Source: Anaerolineales bacterium
Lineage (GTDB): Bacteria > Chloroflexota > Anaerolineae > Anaerolineales > UBA11858
DNA length: 64,000 bases
Direction of reading: 5' to 3'
Assembly: GCA_028278545.1 (NCBI GenBank)
Contig: JANQED010000167.1
Coordinates: forward strand, 19,160 to 83,159
Under the pieces are notes generated by a model that saw only the letters and a list, made by a program, of their open reading frames with translations, was not told the DNA's origin and did no database searches. Position numbers and translations under genes: made by a program. Numbering within the stretch: the first letter of the stretch is position 1; every line of letters starts with the position of its first letter. Shown here one piece after another: positions 8,459 through 16,777 of this stretch.

Positions 8459-8860
8459 TTATTCTTCTTCCGGCGCAAAATCCAGCGCCGCCGAATTGAT
8501 GCAGTAGCGCAAACCAGTTGGCTGGGGGCCGTCATTGAAGACATGGCCAAGGTGGGCGTCGCAGCGGCTGCAAAGGACTTCGGTTCGCACCATGCCATGA
8601 CTGGTATCGGTCTCTGTGCGCACATTGGCCTCCGCTACGGGTGAATAAAAGCTTGGCCAACCTGAACCTGAATTGTATTTGGTTCCGGAATCAAACAGAA
8701 CTTCCCCACAGCCAATACACAGAAACTGCCCCTTCTCTTTGAAGTCGTTGTACTTTCCGGTAAATGGACGTTCGGTCCCCTTCTGGCGGGTGACGTAATA
8801 CTGCTCGCTGGTCAACTGCTCGCGCCACTCCTGATCGCTTTTCGTGATTCTATTGCTCAT
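8459..8860 (-). CDS. msrB: Peptide-methionine (R)-S-oxide reductase
   Basis: Repairs Met-R-sulfoxide in proteins, using thioredoxin. All landmarks are present in 133 residues: the zinc Cys pairs at 48/51 and 97/100, the [12 protein letters not shown] segment, [18 protein letters not shown], and catalytic Cys120 in RYCINSAAL. The length is typical of the cytosolic single-domain form. A good AGG-containing ribosome site precedes the ATG. It is monocistronic; oxidative-stress repair next to an oxygen-reducing operon is plausible. Confidence 0.97.
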   Translation of the reverse strand: MSNRITKSDQEWREQLTSEQYYVTRQKGTERPFTGKYNDFKEKGQFLCIGCGEVLFDSGTKYNSGSGWPSFYSPVAEANVRTETDTSHGMVRTEVLCSRCDAHLGHVFNDGPQPTGLRYCINSAALDFAPEEE

Positions 8861-9020
8861 TCTTACCTCCGCGAACCAATAACCGACGTGATTCTAACGC
8901 GAAATGATCCTTGCTTTTATGAGGATTTGCTGAGAGGGGCAAAGGTAGCTTGGCCGAGCAGTCTTGATTTACGGCGGGAACAGACTTTGGCGTGTGCTCT
9001 TCCCGGATGTATTTCTGCTC

Positions 9021-9049
9021 TTGACAGGCCTGGGATCAGAGGATAAAAT
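9021..9049 (+). promoter_or_regulatory. Consensus sigma-70 promoter of the TetR/ABC exporter operon
   Basis: TTGACA at 9021-9026 and TAAAAT at 9044-9049 with the ideal 17-base spacer. The predicted transcription start falls inside the palindrome that follows, so repressor binding would block initiation. Confidence 0.8.
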
Positions 9050-9050
9050 A

Positions 9051-9070
9051 CTTACCAAACGTTCAGTAAG
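9051..9070. promoter_or_regulatory. Palindromic operator, likely for the adjacent TetR regulator
   Basis: A 20-base inverted repeat with outer arms CTTAC/GTAAG and core AACGTT; 16 of 20 positions are symmetric. It starts two bases after the -10 box and ends ten bases before the regulator's ATG. Size and position fit a TetR-family operator and autorepression of the three-gene operon. Confidence 0.75.
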
Positions 9071-9080
9071 AAAGGTTGCT

Positions 9081-9671
9081 ATGAGCCCCCACGCTACCCG
9101 AGTTGGTAAAGACAAAATCCTGGATGTTGCCGAGGGCTTGTTCACCGAGCGAGACTATAAGTCCGTTTCGATTCGGGATATCGCCCAGGCTTGCGGCGTG
9201 ACGAACGCCGCATTGTACTATCACTTTGAGAACAAGGAAATGCTTTTCGCCGAGGTGCTGGAAAACCACGCTCAGCAGCTCAGTGATCACATGCGTCAGG
9301 CCGCGGTTGGCGTGGAAGATAGGCGGGAGCAGCTTATCGCCATCCTGAGCAGGTATGCTTCCCTGGCAGGGCATCGGCGTTCCCCCCTATTTTTGTTGCG
9401 GCATAAAGCGGCGGGGCTGGATAAACAAAAAGCAGTCCGCCAGCATGAGCGTTTGTTCCAGGCTATCTTACTGCCAATTGAAGAAGTGCTGGTCGGTGCT
9501 GTTGATGATGGCGAACTGCAACCATTGCCTGCGGGATATTCAGCGGCATCGTTATTATTAGGGATGCTGCATGGTATGACGCAGCATCGCCGCATGTGCC
9601 ACCAGGAGAGCATTCAACCTGAAGATGTCGAAGTGGTGGTGGATGTGTTTTGGGGTGGGTTGCAGCGTTAA
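9081..9671 (+). CDS. TetR/AcrR family transcriptional repressor
   Basis: A 196-residue regulator. The N-terminal helix-turn-helix is clear: KDKILDVAEGLFTERDYK then VSIRDIAQACGVTNAALYYHF and ENKEMLFAEVLE. The C-terminal ligand-binding half is family-variable. The ATG follows AAAGG; an upstream extension would run through the promoter and operator. The gene precedes two ABC exporter genes on the same strand, 32 bases from the first, so it probably represses exporter synthesis and its own until the substrate binds. The inducer is unknown. Confidence 0.93.
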   Translation: MSPHATRVGKDKILDVAEGLFTERDYKSVSIRDIAQACGVTNAALYYHFENKEMLFAEVLENHAQQLSDHMRQAAVGVEDRREQLIAILSRYASLAGHRRSPLFLLRHKAAGLDKQKAVRQHERLFQAILLPIEEVLVGAVDDGELQPLPAGYSAASLLLGMLHGMTQHRRMCHQESIQPEDVEVVVDVFWGGLQR

Positions 9672-9703
9672 AAGGTTACATCATTTTAGGAGCGTCATTT
9701 CTC

Positions 9704-11470
9704 ATGAAATCTGTTAGTAGAGCACTTAGGTACTTATTCAATTACTGGCCCGTGACGATCGGTGGCGGCATCGCCCTGTTGCTGGTCAATCTGGCCAATC
9801 TGGTCACGCCACAGTTGCTGCGGCTATTGATCGACGAAGGCATCGCCGAGCTCAACATGACCCGGGTCTGGCAGGTGGCTGGCGCGTTGGTGGGAGTGGC
9901 CCTCGTGCGCGGCCTGTTCAATTTTTTGCAAGGCTATTGGTCTGAAGTGGCCTCCCAGGGGGTGGCTTATGATTTGCGCAACACCATCTTCGAGAAGCTG
10001 CAAAAATTGAGCTTCTCTTATCACGACCGCTCACAGACCGGTAAGCTGATGACCCGTATGACCTCAGACGTCGAGCTGGTGCGCCACTTTGTGGGGCGGG
10101 GCGCGTTGTTGTTGGCCTCGGCAATCTTGATGCTGCTGGGCACGTTGGCGATCATGTTTTGGATGAACTGGAAGCTGGCGCTGATTGTCTTCTTGCTGAT
10201 GCCGGTGATCCTGGTGTTCTTCAGCGTATTTATACGCAGGATCATGCCGGTTTCGCTGCGCGTGCAGAAGAAGTTGGGCGCGCTCAACACCATCTTGCAG
10301 GAAAACTTGGCCGGGATGCGCGTAGTCAAAGCTTTTGCCCGCGAAGACTATGAAACTGAGCGGTATCAGGCTCAAAATGTTGAATTGCTCGATGAAAATA
10401 TCAATATGATCAAGTTGTTCTCAACGGTCTTTCCGTTGATATTTTTCATTGCTAATCTTGGGATGGTCGCCGTGGTCTGGTTTGGGGGCTTGGAAGTGAT
10501 CGGGCTGCGGCTGACCCTGGGTGAATTGGTGGCCTTCACGGGATACCTGGGCTTCATGTTGATGCCGATCTTTCAGATGGGCATGATCGGGGCCATGCTC
10601 TCCAGGGCGGAGGCTTCGGCGCAACGGATCTTCGAAGTTGTTGACGCGCGCTCCGAGGTGGAAGATCGACCGGGTGCGATTCCCTTGCCGGCCTTGGAAG
10701 GACGCGTGACATTCGAAGAGGTCAGCTTCCGCTATGTGGGCGGCCAGGAGGATGTCATTCAGGAGGTATCTTTCATGGTTGAGCCTGGCCAGACAGTGGC
10801 GATTCTCGGCCAGACCGGCGCGGGGAAATCCTCGATCATCAACTTGATCCCACGCTTCTACGATGTCACCGACGGGAAGGTGCTGATCGATGGTCATGAT
10901 GTGCGCGCAGTTCAGTTGGATTCCCTGCGGAAACAGGTTGGCATCGTTTTGCAGGAGACCACCCTATTCTCAGGCACGATCCGCGAGAACATCGCTTATG
11001 GGCGCCCTGATGCGGATGATGAGCAAGTCATCCATGCCGCGCAGGCAGCCCAGGCTCATGAGTTCATTACTGAGCTGCCCGACGGTTATGATACGTTGGT
11101 TGGCGAGCGCGGGGTGGGCTTATCCGGGGGTCAGAAACAGCGGGTAGCTATCGCCCGGGCGCTGTTGGTCGATCCCCGTATTCTGATCCTGGATGACAGC
11201 ACGTCGTCGGTAGATGCCGAGACGGAGTACAAAATCCAGCAGGCGCTTGAGGGATTGATGCAGGGCCGCACGAGTTTCGTGATTGCCCAACGGATCAGCA
11301 CCGTCCGTAATGCGGATAAGATACTGCTGCTGGGTGAGGGGCGTCTGGTGGCGCAGGGAACCCATCAAGAACTGATGGAATCAAGCGAGCTATACGTGGA
11401 AATCTTAGAGACGCAGTTTGACGGCCAGGTTGTGATTGCCGATAAGGCCGAGGAGGTAATGGCGCTATGA
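9704..11470 (+). CDS. ABC exporter half-transporter with degenerate ATP site
   Basis: A 588-residue fusion of six membrane helices (about residues 15-310) with a nucleotide-binding domain. Walker A is GQTGAGKSS and the signature is the canonical LSGGQKQRV. Walker B ends LILDDSTSSVD, with Asp where the catalytic Glu belongs, and the switch position reads IAQRIST, with Gln instead of His. These changes are typical of the non-hydrolysing partner in heterodimeric multidrug or lipid exporters such as TM287/288. ATG chosen at 9704 after TAGGAG. It overlaps the next gene by four bases, its obvious partner. Confidence 0.95.
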   Translation: MKSVSRALRYLFNYWPVTIGGGIALLLVNLANLVTPQLLRLLIDEGIAELNMTRVWQVAGALVGVALVRGLFNFLQGYWSEVASQGVAYDLRNTIFEKLQKLSFSYHDRSQTGKLMTRMTSDVELVRHFVGRGALLLASAILMLLGTLAIMFWMNWKLALIVFLLMPVILVFFSVFIRRIMPVSLRVQKKLGALNTILQENLAGMRVVKAFAREDYETERYQAQNVELLDENINMIKLFSTVFPLIFFIANLGMVAVVWFGGLEVIGLRLTLGELVAFTGYLGFMLMPIFQMGMIGAMLSRAEASAQRIFEVVDARSEVEDRPGAIPLPALEGRVTFEEVSFRYVGGQEDVIQEVSFMVEPGQTVAILGQTGAGKSSIINLIPRFYDVTDGKVLIDGHDVRAVQLDSLRKQVGIVLQETTLFSGTIRENIAYGRPDADDEQVIHAAQAAQAHEFITELPDGYDTLVGERGVGLSGGQKQRVAIARALLVDPRILILDDSTSSVDAETEYKIQQALEGLMQGRTSFVIAQRISTVRNADKILLLGEGRLVAQGTHQELMESSELYVEILETQFDGQVVIADKAEEVMAL

Positions 11471-13320
11471 TGGGACCCGGACATGCAATGATGCGAGTTG
11501 CCCAAAGCGAAGATGAGAAAGCCAGGGATCGCGGCAAAGTTGTCCGGCGCCTGGTGCGCTATTTGAGGCCCTACTGGCTACCTGTAACAGGCGCCTTTGT
11601 ATTGACTTTGATTAACGCCGGCGCACAGGCCGTAGGGCCGTTCTTGATCGGTCGCGCGGTAGACATCTTCATCACCGCCGGCGATAGGTCTGGCTTGGGG
11701 AATACTATGCTGACGCTTATCGCCGTCTATTCTGCGGGGATGCTCTCGATGCGATATCAAATTTACCTGATGTCCCTGGCGGGCCAGAAAGTGCTTGCCG
11801 ATATGCGGGTGAAGATCTTCGACAAGGTGGAAGAGTTGTCTTTGCAATATTTGGAAAGCAAAGAAGCTGGCGACTTGATGAGCCGCCTGGTCAATGATAT
11901 TGATGCCATCAACTCCTTTTTCAGTCAGGGTCTGACACAATCCATTGGGGCTTTGTTCGCCTTGATTGGTGTGATTGTTGCCATGTTGGCCCTGAATTGG
12001 CAGTTGGCCTTGGCGACCCTGGCCATCGTGCCCTTTATGCTGCTGACCACGGGGGGCTTTGCTCGTCTGGCTCGTCGCGCTTTCCGGCGCACGCGCGAGA
12101 CGATTGGCGATGTCTCGGCGGACCTACAAGAGGAGTTGGATGGCGTCAAAGTCGCCCAGGCCTTCAACCGGGGTGAACTGAATATCCGCCGCTTTGCCGA
12201 ACGCAATGCTGCCAACCGTGACGCCAACGTCAGCGCAAATGCGGTTACTTCAGCATTTGCCCCGGCCATGGATGTGCTCAGCACCCTCGATACAGCTATC
12301 GTGGCCGGTTATGGCGGCTTCCTGGCCGTGAATGGCGTGGTTACTGTGGGTGTGGTGGTGGCCTTTTTGCAGTACGTGCAGAATTTCTTCCGACCGATCC
12401 AAACGGTGGCGCAGGTCTGGACCCTGGCTCAATCGGCCTTTGCGGCTGCGGAGCGCGTCTTCGAGCTGGTGGATACCGTGGCCGATATTCAGGATGCCCC
12501 TGATGCCGAACAGTTGCCCGTTCTATACGGCCGCGTGACCTTCGAGGATGTCACGTTTGCTTATGAGCCGGGACGCCCTGTGTTGCAGAAGGTCCATCTC
12601 GAGGCTGAACCAGGCCAAACCGTAGCTTTGGTCGGCCCCACCGGGGCGGGAAAATCCACATTGGTTAGCTTGATCCCCCGCTTTTATGAAGTCAGCGAGG
12701 GCGGCGTTTCCCTTGACGGTCGCGATGTCCGCCAGGTCACCCAAGAGAGCATCCGCGCCCAGATCGGCATGGTGCTGCAGGAGCCTTTCCTCTTCTCTGG
12801 TTCGGTGATGGAGAATGTCCGTTACGGGCGTCTGGATGCCACGGACGAGGAAGTAGTCGAAGCGGCCAAGGCGGCCAATGCTCACGATTTCATTACTCGG
12901 TTGCCCGATGGGTATGACACCGAGGTGGGCGAGCGCGGCGGAATGATCAGCCAGGGACAGCGCCAGTTGGTCTCTATTGCTCGCGCCATCCTGGCCGACC
13001 CGCGCATCCTGATCCTGGATGAGGCTACTGCCAGTGTAGATACCCGCACCGAGGCACTGATCCAGAAAGCTCTGGCGCATCTCCTGGCCGGACGAACTAG
13101 CTTTGTGATCGCTCACCGGCTCTCCACGGTACGCAACGCCGATGTGATCCTGGCTCTGGATGAGGGTGAGGTCGTCGAACGCGGTACCCATGATGATTTG
13201 TTGACCAGGGATGGGCTGTACGCAGACCTTTACCGGCGGCAGTTCTACGTGCCGCCAAAGGAGGAAGAAGAGCCGAGGGCAGTGGGCGGGCATACATCGA
13301 TAGCGCATGCTCACGATTGA
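11467..13320 (+). CDS. ABC exporter half-transporter with catalytic ATP site
   Basis: A 617-residue partner of the preceding gene: six membrane helices, then a nucleotide-binding domain with Walker A GPTGAGKST, complete Walker B LILDEATASVD and switch His in FVIAHRLST. Its signature loop is altered (ISQGQRQL rather than LSGGQ). In a heterodimer this loop faces the degenerate Walker site of the partner, so the two proteins complement each other: one impaired and one active ATP site. Substrate unknown; drug or lipid export is likely given TetR control. A Glu-rich tail (KEEEEEP) is of no known meaning. Confidence 0.95.
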   Translation: MMGPGHAMMRVAQSEDEKARDRGKVVRRLVRYLRPYWLPVTGAFVLTLINAGAQAVGPFLIGRAVDIFITAGDRSGLGNTMLTLIAVYSAGMLSMRYQIYLMSLAGQKVLADMRVKIFDKVEELSLQYLESKEAGDLMSRLVNDIDAINSFFSQGLTQSIGALFALIGVIVAMLALNWQLALATLAIVPFMLLTTGGFARLARRAFRRTRETIGDVSADLQEELDGVKVAQAFNRGELNIRRFAERNAANRDANVSANAVTSAFAPAMDVLSTLDTAIVAGYGGFLAVNGVVTVGVVVAFLQYVQNFFRPIQTVAQVWTLAQSAFAAAERVFELVDTVADIQDAPDAEQLPVLYGRVTFEDVTFAYEPGRPVLQKVHLEAEPGQTVALVGPTGAGKSTLVSLIPRFYEVSEGGVSLDGRDVRQVTQESIRAQIGMVLQEPFLFSGSVMENVRYGRLDATDEEVVEAAKAANAHDFITRLPDGYDTEVGERGGMISQGQRQLVSIARAILADPRILILDEATASVDTRTEALIQKALAHLLAGRTSFVIAHRLSTVRNADVILALDEGEVVERGTHDDLLTRDGLYADLYRRQFYVPPKEEEEPRAVGGHTSIAHAHD

Positions 13321-13375
13321 AATTCGCGACAGAAACTTAGGAAAATCGTAAAGGATTCTAAGCTAGGTACTTAAT

Positions 13376-13466
13376 GGGACACGGATTAAGCGGACGTTTT
13401 TGCCGCCTTTGGTAAACACGGAGAAAGAAGCATAAAAACCGTTCAATCTGTGTTGATCTGTGTCCC
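13376..13466. repeat. Imperfect inverted repeat in the spacer before the patatin gene
   Basis: GGGACACGGATTAAG at 13376-13390 faces GTTGATCTGTGTCCC at 13452-13466, matching at 12 of 15 positions. The right arm region also has an internal direct repeat of ATCTGTGT. It occupies most of the spacer between the exporter genes and the patatin gene and may be a dispersed intergenic element. Confidence 0.5.
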
Positions 13467-13498
13467 AAATAGAGATTATTTGCTGGTGGGAGTGAGAA

Positions 13499-14359
13499 AT
13501 GGACATCAATCTGGCTTTAGGGGGTGGCGGTTCCAAGGGCAATGCGCATATTGGGGTGCTGCGCGTGCTCGAGCGGGAGGGTTTTCGCGTGCGTGCCGTT
13601 GCTGGTACCAGTGCTGGGGGGATGGCCGCAGCGGCTTATGCTGCCGGTTACTCCCCCGATGAATTGGAAGCGCACATGTGTCAGGTGGATCAGGGGAAAC
13701 TCTACAGTTTCCATCTTAGCGGCGAACCGAGCTTGTTGGGCATCGAGGGCCTACGAGCAGCCCTTGACGAATTAATCGGTGAGCGCACTTTCGATGATCT
13801 CAAGATCCCCTGCGCGCTGACGGCAGTCGATTTAGACCAGGGCCACGAGGTTGTGCTGAAAGAAGGGTGTGTGATGGATGCTCTTTTGGCGACAGTCGCC
13901 CTCCCGGGCATCTATCCGGCCAAGAAGATGGATGAGCGCCTTCTCGTGGACGGTGGGGTGCTAGACCCGGTGCCGGTTGCTGTCGCCCGTGAGATTTCTC
14001 CAAATCCACGCTTGCCTGTGGTTGCTGTTGTGCTTTCACCCACCTCGATCACCCACGGTGCGCTTCCTTCGCCGCAGTATAACTTGATTCAAAAACGCAT
14101 CTCCCGCATGAGAGTCGCCAAAGCCTTTGAGATTTTCATGCGTTCCATCGAGATTGGCATGTTCACAATTGCCGAATTGCGCCTGCAGATCGACGCCCCT
14201 GAGGTGATCATCCGCCCAAAGGTGAGCCAAATAGGGTATTTGGACCGTGTAAATGTCTCTGAGGTGGTCAAATTGGGGGAGCAGGCCGCTGAGCTTGCTT
14301 TGCCGGAGCTGAAACGAGCTGTTGGGTGGAGGAAAAGGATTAAACGACTTCTTTCGTAA
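13499..14359 (+). CDS. Patatin-like phospholipase / NTE-family esterase
   Basis: A 286-residue serine acyl hydrolase. The oxyanion loop GGGGSKGNAHIGVL comes first, then the nucleophile elbow GTSAGG at about residues 37-42, and the catalytic Asp in DGGVLDPVP near 154, giving the patatin Ser-Asp dyad. The length and layout match the RssA/YlbK-type bacterial group. It has no signal peptide, so it is cytoplasmic or peripheral. The ATG follows GGGAGTGAG. Natural substrate unknown; membrane phospholipids are likely. Confidence 0.92.
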   Translation: MDINLALGGGGSKGNAHIGVLRVLEREGFRVRAVAGTSAGGMAAAAYAAGYSPDELEAHMCQVDQGKLYSFHLSGEPSLLGIEGLRAALDELIGERTFDDLKIPCALTAVDLDQGHEVVLKEGCVMDALLATVALPGIYPAKKMDERLLVDGGVLDPVPVAVAREISPNPRLPVVAVVLSPTSITHGALPSPQYNLIQKRISRMRVAKAFEIFMRSIEIGMFTIAELRLQIDAPEVIIRPKVSQIGYLDRVNVSEVVKLGEQAAELALPELKRAVGWRKRIKRLLS

Positions 14360-14392
14360 TAATTTGTTCTGGCGATTCGCTCCAATTGGCAA

Positions 14393-14414
14393 TTCCTGAC
14401 CAGCTGTTCAGGAA
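14393..14414. terminator. Possible hairpin between convergent genes
   Basis: TTCCTGA at 14393-14399 pairs with TCAGGAA at 14408-14414 around an eight-base loop, between the patatin gene and the converging corrinoid-protein gene. No clear U-tract follows, so it is only a weak terminator candidate. Confidence 0.4.
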
Positions 14415-14461
14415 GGGAATTTGGGCTTATACCAGGTTTTTGGGAAAATCCAACCCAGAAT

Positions 14462-15118
14462 TCATTTCCGGGCGTGCTCTTTCATGAGTTGATGACACAA
14501 CTCAACCCCAGTCATGGCATCACTGGCCCAATAATCTGCTCCAACATACTGATAGATTTGTTGGTTAATTTGCCGCCCGCCGATTAGAATGGGGATAGAG
14601 TCAAATTCTGAACAGGAGCGCAACGATGAGATCGTTTCCTTCATAGCGTCGAAAGAACTGGTCAACACCCCGGATAGGGCAACGATATCCGGATGCAACT
14701 GACTGGTTTGAGCGACGAATTCCTCAGGTTGAACGTCTACACCCAAATCGTGCACCGTGAATTTATGGCAACTGAGTAGCATATTGAAAATATCTTTGCC
14801 TATATCGTGAATATCGCCCATCACCGTGCCTAGCAGCACTTCGCCATATCCCTGGCTAGAAATCTGGCTTTCGACGATCGGTTGCACAATTTCCATCACC
14901 TGCCGAAAGATCTCTCCACCCATCACCAATCCGGCCAGATAGTACTGGCCGTTTTCATAGCGGCTGCCCACCTGGCGCATGCCTTCCTGGCAATCTTCGA
15001 TGATTTCCAGGGGATCGTGATTTAACGCAACCCGTTTCCCCACGATCTCCAATGCGGTATTCTCATCGAGTTCAGCGATTGACTGAATGAGTTCGGCCTG
15101 TAACGTCGTGGGGGTCAT
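14462..15118 (-). CDS. Corrinoid-binding methyltransferase protein
   Basis: A 218-residue methyl carrier. An N-terminal helical cap (about 1-85) precedes a B12-binding Rossmann domain with the base-off motif GDIHDIGKDI; His104 is the expected lower cobalt ligand. Further B12 contacts are SGVLTSSFDAM and IGGRQINQQI. The protein would shuttle a methyl group between a substrate-specific methyltransferase and an acceptor enzyme. The start at 15118 lies 15 bases after the regulator's stop; a longer frame would overlap that gene. It is paired with a GntR regulator and faces the second methyl-transfer operon. Confidence 0.93.
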   Translation of the reverse strand: MTPTTLQAELIQSIAELDENTALEIVGKRVALNHDPLEIIEDCQEGMRQVGSRYENGQYYLAGLVMGGEIFRQVMEIVQPIVESQISSQGYGEVLLGTVMGDIHDIGKDIFNMLLSCHKFTVHDLGVDVQPEEFVAQTSQLHPDIVALSGVLTSSFDAMKETISSLRSCSEFDSIPILIGGRQINQQIYQYVGADYWASDAMTGVELCHQLMKEHARK

Positions 15119-15132
15119 AACAGTCTCAACTC

Positions 15133-15882
15133 CTATTCTTGAATGCCTACGGAGGTCTTGAAGTGCAGTCGATCGCCCGGGGAAATGAACCAACCCAAAC
15201 TGAGGGGCTGGTTATCGAAATCGTAAAAGATATGTTCCAACCGAAATGCAGCCGCGCCGGATTGAGAATTTAATACTCTCGCTTCTTCATCCCTGAGAAT
15301 AGTTGCTTCGATTAGGAGATTGCCCCATTTTAGGGTGGACTCACTGGCTCCACTGAATAAGCCGCGCAGGGAAGTCACTTCCATCTCGGCTTCGATGATG
15401 GGGCGTTCGGGGTCGTAGATCAGATATTCGCGATGGTACAAACTAGGGATGCCATTCTGGGAAATCAAGCGGCGGATGAAGACCACCCGTTGGTTTTGGG
15501 AGATACTCAATTTCCTGGCAGTGCGTTCGTCCGCCGAGACAATGCGGGTTTCTAAAAGCTTTACCCGGGTATTTTCGGCGTCATCGAAAAATTGCTGCAA
15601 GGCATCTAAATGGAAGACGGCCGTCCCCAACCCCAAGGGTTTTACAAAAGTGCCACGGCCCTGCTCGGCAACTGCCACTCCCTGCTCTACCAGCATGTTG
15701 ACCACCCGGCGCACGGTCATTGGGCTGACGTCATACGCCTCGCACAGTTTGGCCTCTGAAGGTAAACGATCTCCAGGGCGATAGATGCCATCGGAGATTT
15801 GCCGCTTGAGAATCTTGGCTAATTGAGCGTAAGCCGGTTCATAAGATTTGCGATCGATTTTGGCCGTTGCTGGAATTCCCAC
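15133..15882 (-). CDS. GntR family regulator, HutC/UTRA subgroup
   Basis: A 249-residue regulator with an N-terminal winged helix (YAQLAKILKRQISDGIYRPG, LPSEAKLCEAYDVSPMTVRR) and a C-terminal UTRA ligand-binding domain (VFIRRLISQNGIP, LYHREYLIYD). It starts with GTG after GAGGT. Divergent from the corrinoid methyltransferase operon, it most likely controls both directions in response to a metabolite of the methyl donor. HutC-group regulators usually bind small acids, sugars or amines; the ligand here is unknown. Confidence 0.93.
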   Translation of the reverse strand: MGIPATAKIDRKSYEPAYAQLAKILKRQISDGIYRPGDRLPSEAKLCEAYDVSPMTVRRVVNMLVEQGVAVAEQGRGTFVKPLGLGTAVFHLDALQQFFDDAENTRVKLLETRIVSADERTARKLSISQNQRVVFIRRLISQNGIPSLYHREYLIYDPERPIIEAEMEVTSLRGLFSGASESTLKWGNLLIEATILRDEEARVLNSQSGAAAFRLEHIFYDFDNQPLSLGWFISPGDRLHFKTSVGIQE

Positions 15883-15987
15883 AAGTTACCTCACAAATAC
15901 TGGATGCACCTGCCAGGAAACATTAGCAGGGTGGCTTTGCAGCAATTTGAAATGTGTCGATATAAGCGTGATTTTCATTTTAACTTC

Positions 15988-16003
15988 TATATACAAGTTT
16001 ATA
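15988..16003. promoter_or_regulatory. Candidate GntR/HutC operator in the divergent region
   Basis: TATATACAAGTTTATA is a near-palindrome with outer TATA arms and AC/GT inner bases. It lies in the 220-base gap between the divergent gntR gene and the methyltransferase operon. Related AT-rich palindromic sequence also surrounds the plus-strand -10 box (16051-16082, including GTATAC). HutC-group sites are AT-rich palindromes of this kind. Confidence 0.4.
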
Positions 16004-16037
16004 ACGCCTTAAAAAATCCGTCAAGATTGGTGCCGTA

Positions 16038-16066
16038 TTGACAACTTCCCTATATAACTATATAAT
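16038..16066 (+). promoter_or_regulatory. Perfect-consensus promoter of the corrinoid methyltransferase operon
   Basis: TTGACA at 16038-16043 and TATAAT at 16061-16066 separated by 17 bases, both exact consensus. The predicted start near 16073 gives a leader of about 30 bases without an obvious Shine-Dalgarno. Such a strong promoter implies tight repression, presumably by the divergent GntR protein. Confidence 0.8.
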
Positions 16067-16102
16067 ATGGTAAATAGTATACATTGCGAACACAACAAAT
16101 AG

Positions 16103-16777
16103 ATGACGCCCAATACCAAAATTATTGCTTGCGCCACAGTAATCGAGGAAATGCTCCCGTTGATCCCCAATGAAATGAGCTATGAGGTATTGGACTTTGG
16201 ACTCCACCGCACCCCGGAAAAATTGAAAACCGCCTTGCAAGAAGCCATCGACCGCACGAAGTCGGATATCCATACGCTCTTGCTGGGGTATGGCCTGTGC
16301 TCACAGGCGGTAGTAGGACTCAGAGCCAACCGATTCAGGTTGATCATCCCGAAAGTTGATGATTGCATTGCCATCTTTCTGGGCTCTGATCAGGCTTACC
16401 AGCAGCAATCCCGCCAGGTTCCAGGAACGTATTATCTGACCAAAGGTTGGATCGAAGCCGGGGATGGTCCCTTTGAAGAATTCGATGAGCTTGTCAACCG
16501 TTATGGGGAAGACAAAGCCCGTTGGTTGATGGGGCAAATCCTGAAGAATTACACCCGTTTAGCCCTGATCAACACCGGACAATACGAATTAGCCCGCTAT
16601 CAAGAGTACGCTAGAAAAACAGCACAGCGATTTAACCTGAAATACGAAGAAATCCCAGGGTCAACTGCCCTGGTGAAGAAATTTATCCAGGGCCCTTGGG
16701 ATAATGATTTCGTGGTTATTCAACCCGGCCAAACCGTTTCGTACCTTGACTTCAAAACCAACAGGAGCAATCCATGA
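16103..16777 (+). CDS. DUF1638 domain protein
   Basis: A 224-residue cytoplasmic protein resembling DUF1638: early IIACATVIEEML, then LDFGLHRTPEKLKTALQEAID, LLLGYGLCSQAVVGL and RLIIPKVDDCIAIFLGS, ending with strands around PGQTVSYLDF. DUF1638 proteins are often found beside corrinoid methyltransferases, but I know of no defined biochemical role; Cys residues in ACAT and GLCS might bind metal. First gene of the operon, it overlaps the next by ATGA. Confidence 0.8.
   Translation: MTPNTKIIACATVIEEMLPLIPNEMSYEVLDFGLHRTPEKLKTALQEAIDRTKSDIHTLLLGYGLCSQAVVGLRANRFRLIIPKVDDCIAIFLGSDQAYQQQSRQVPGTYYLTKGWIEAGDGPFEEFDELVNRYGEDKARWLMGQILKNYTRLALINTGQYELARYQEYARKTAQRFNLKYEEIPGSTALVKKFIQGPWDNDFVVIQPGQTVSYLDFKTNRSNP

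Noticed and set aside
12523..13314. Long minus-strand open frame (263 codons) inside the second ABC exporter gene
   Set aside because: It lies entirely under a well-conserved ABC protein on the other strand, has no ribosome site or recognisable domain.
15883..16102. Cobalamin riboswitch before the corrinoid operon
   Set aside because: The leader is only about 30 bases after the consensus promoter and no B12-box was found.
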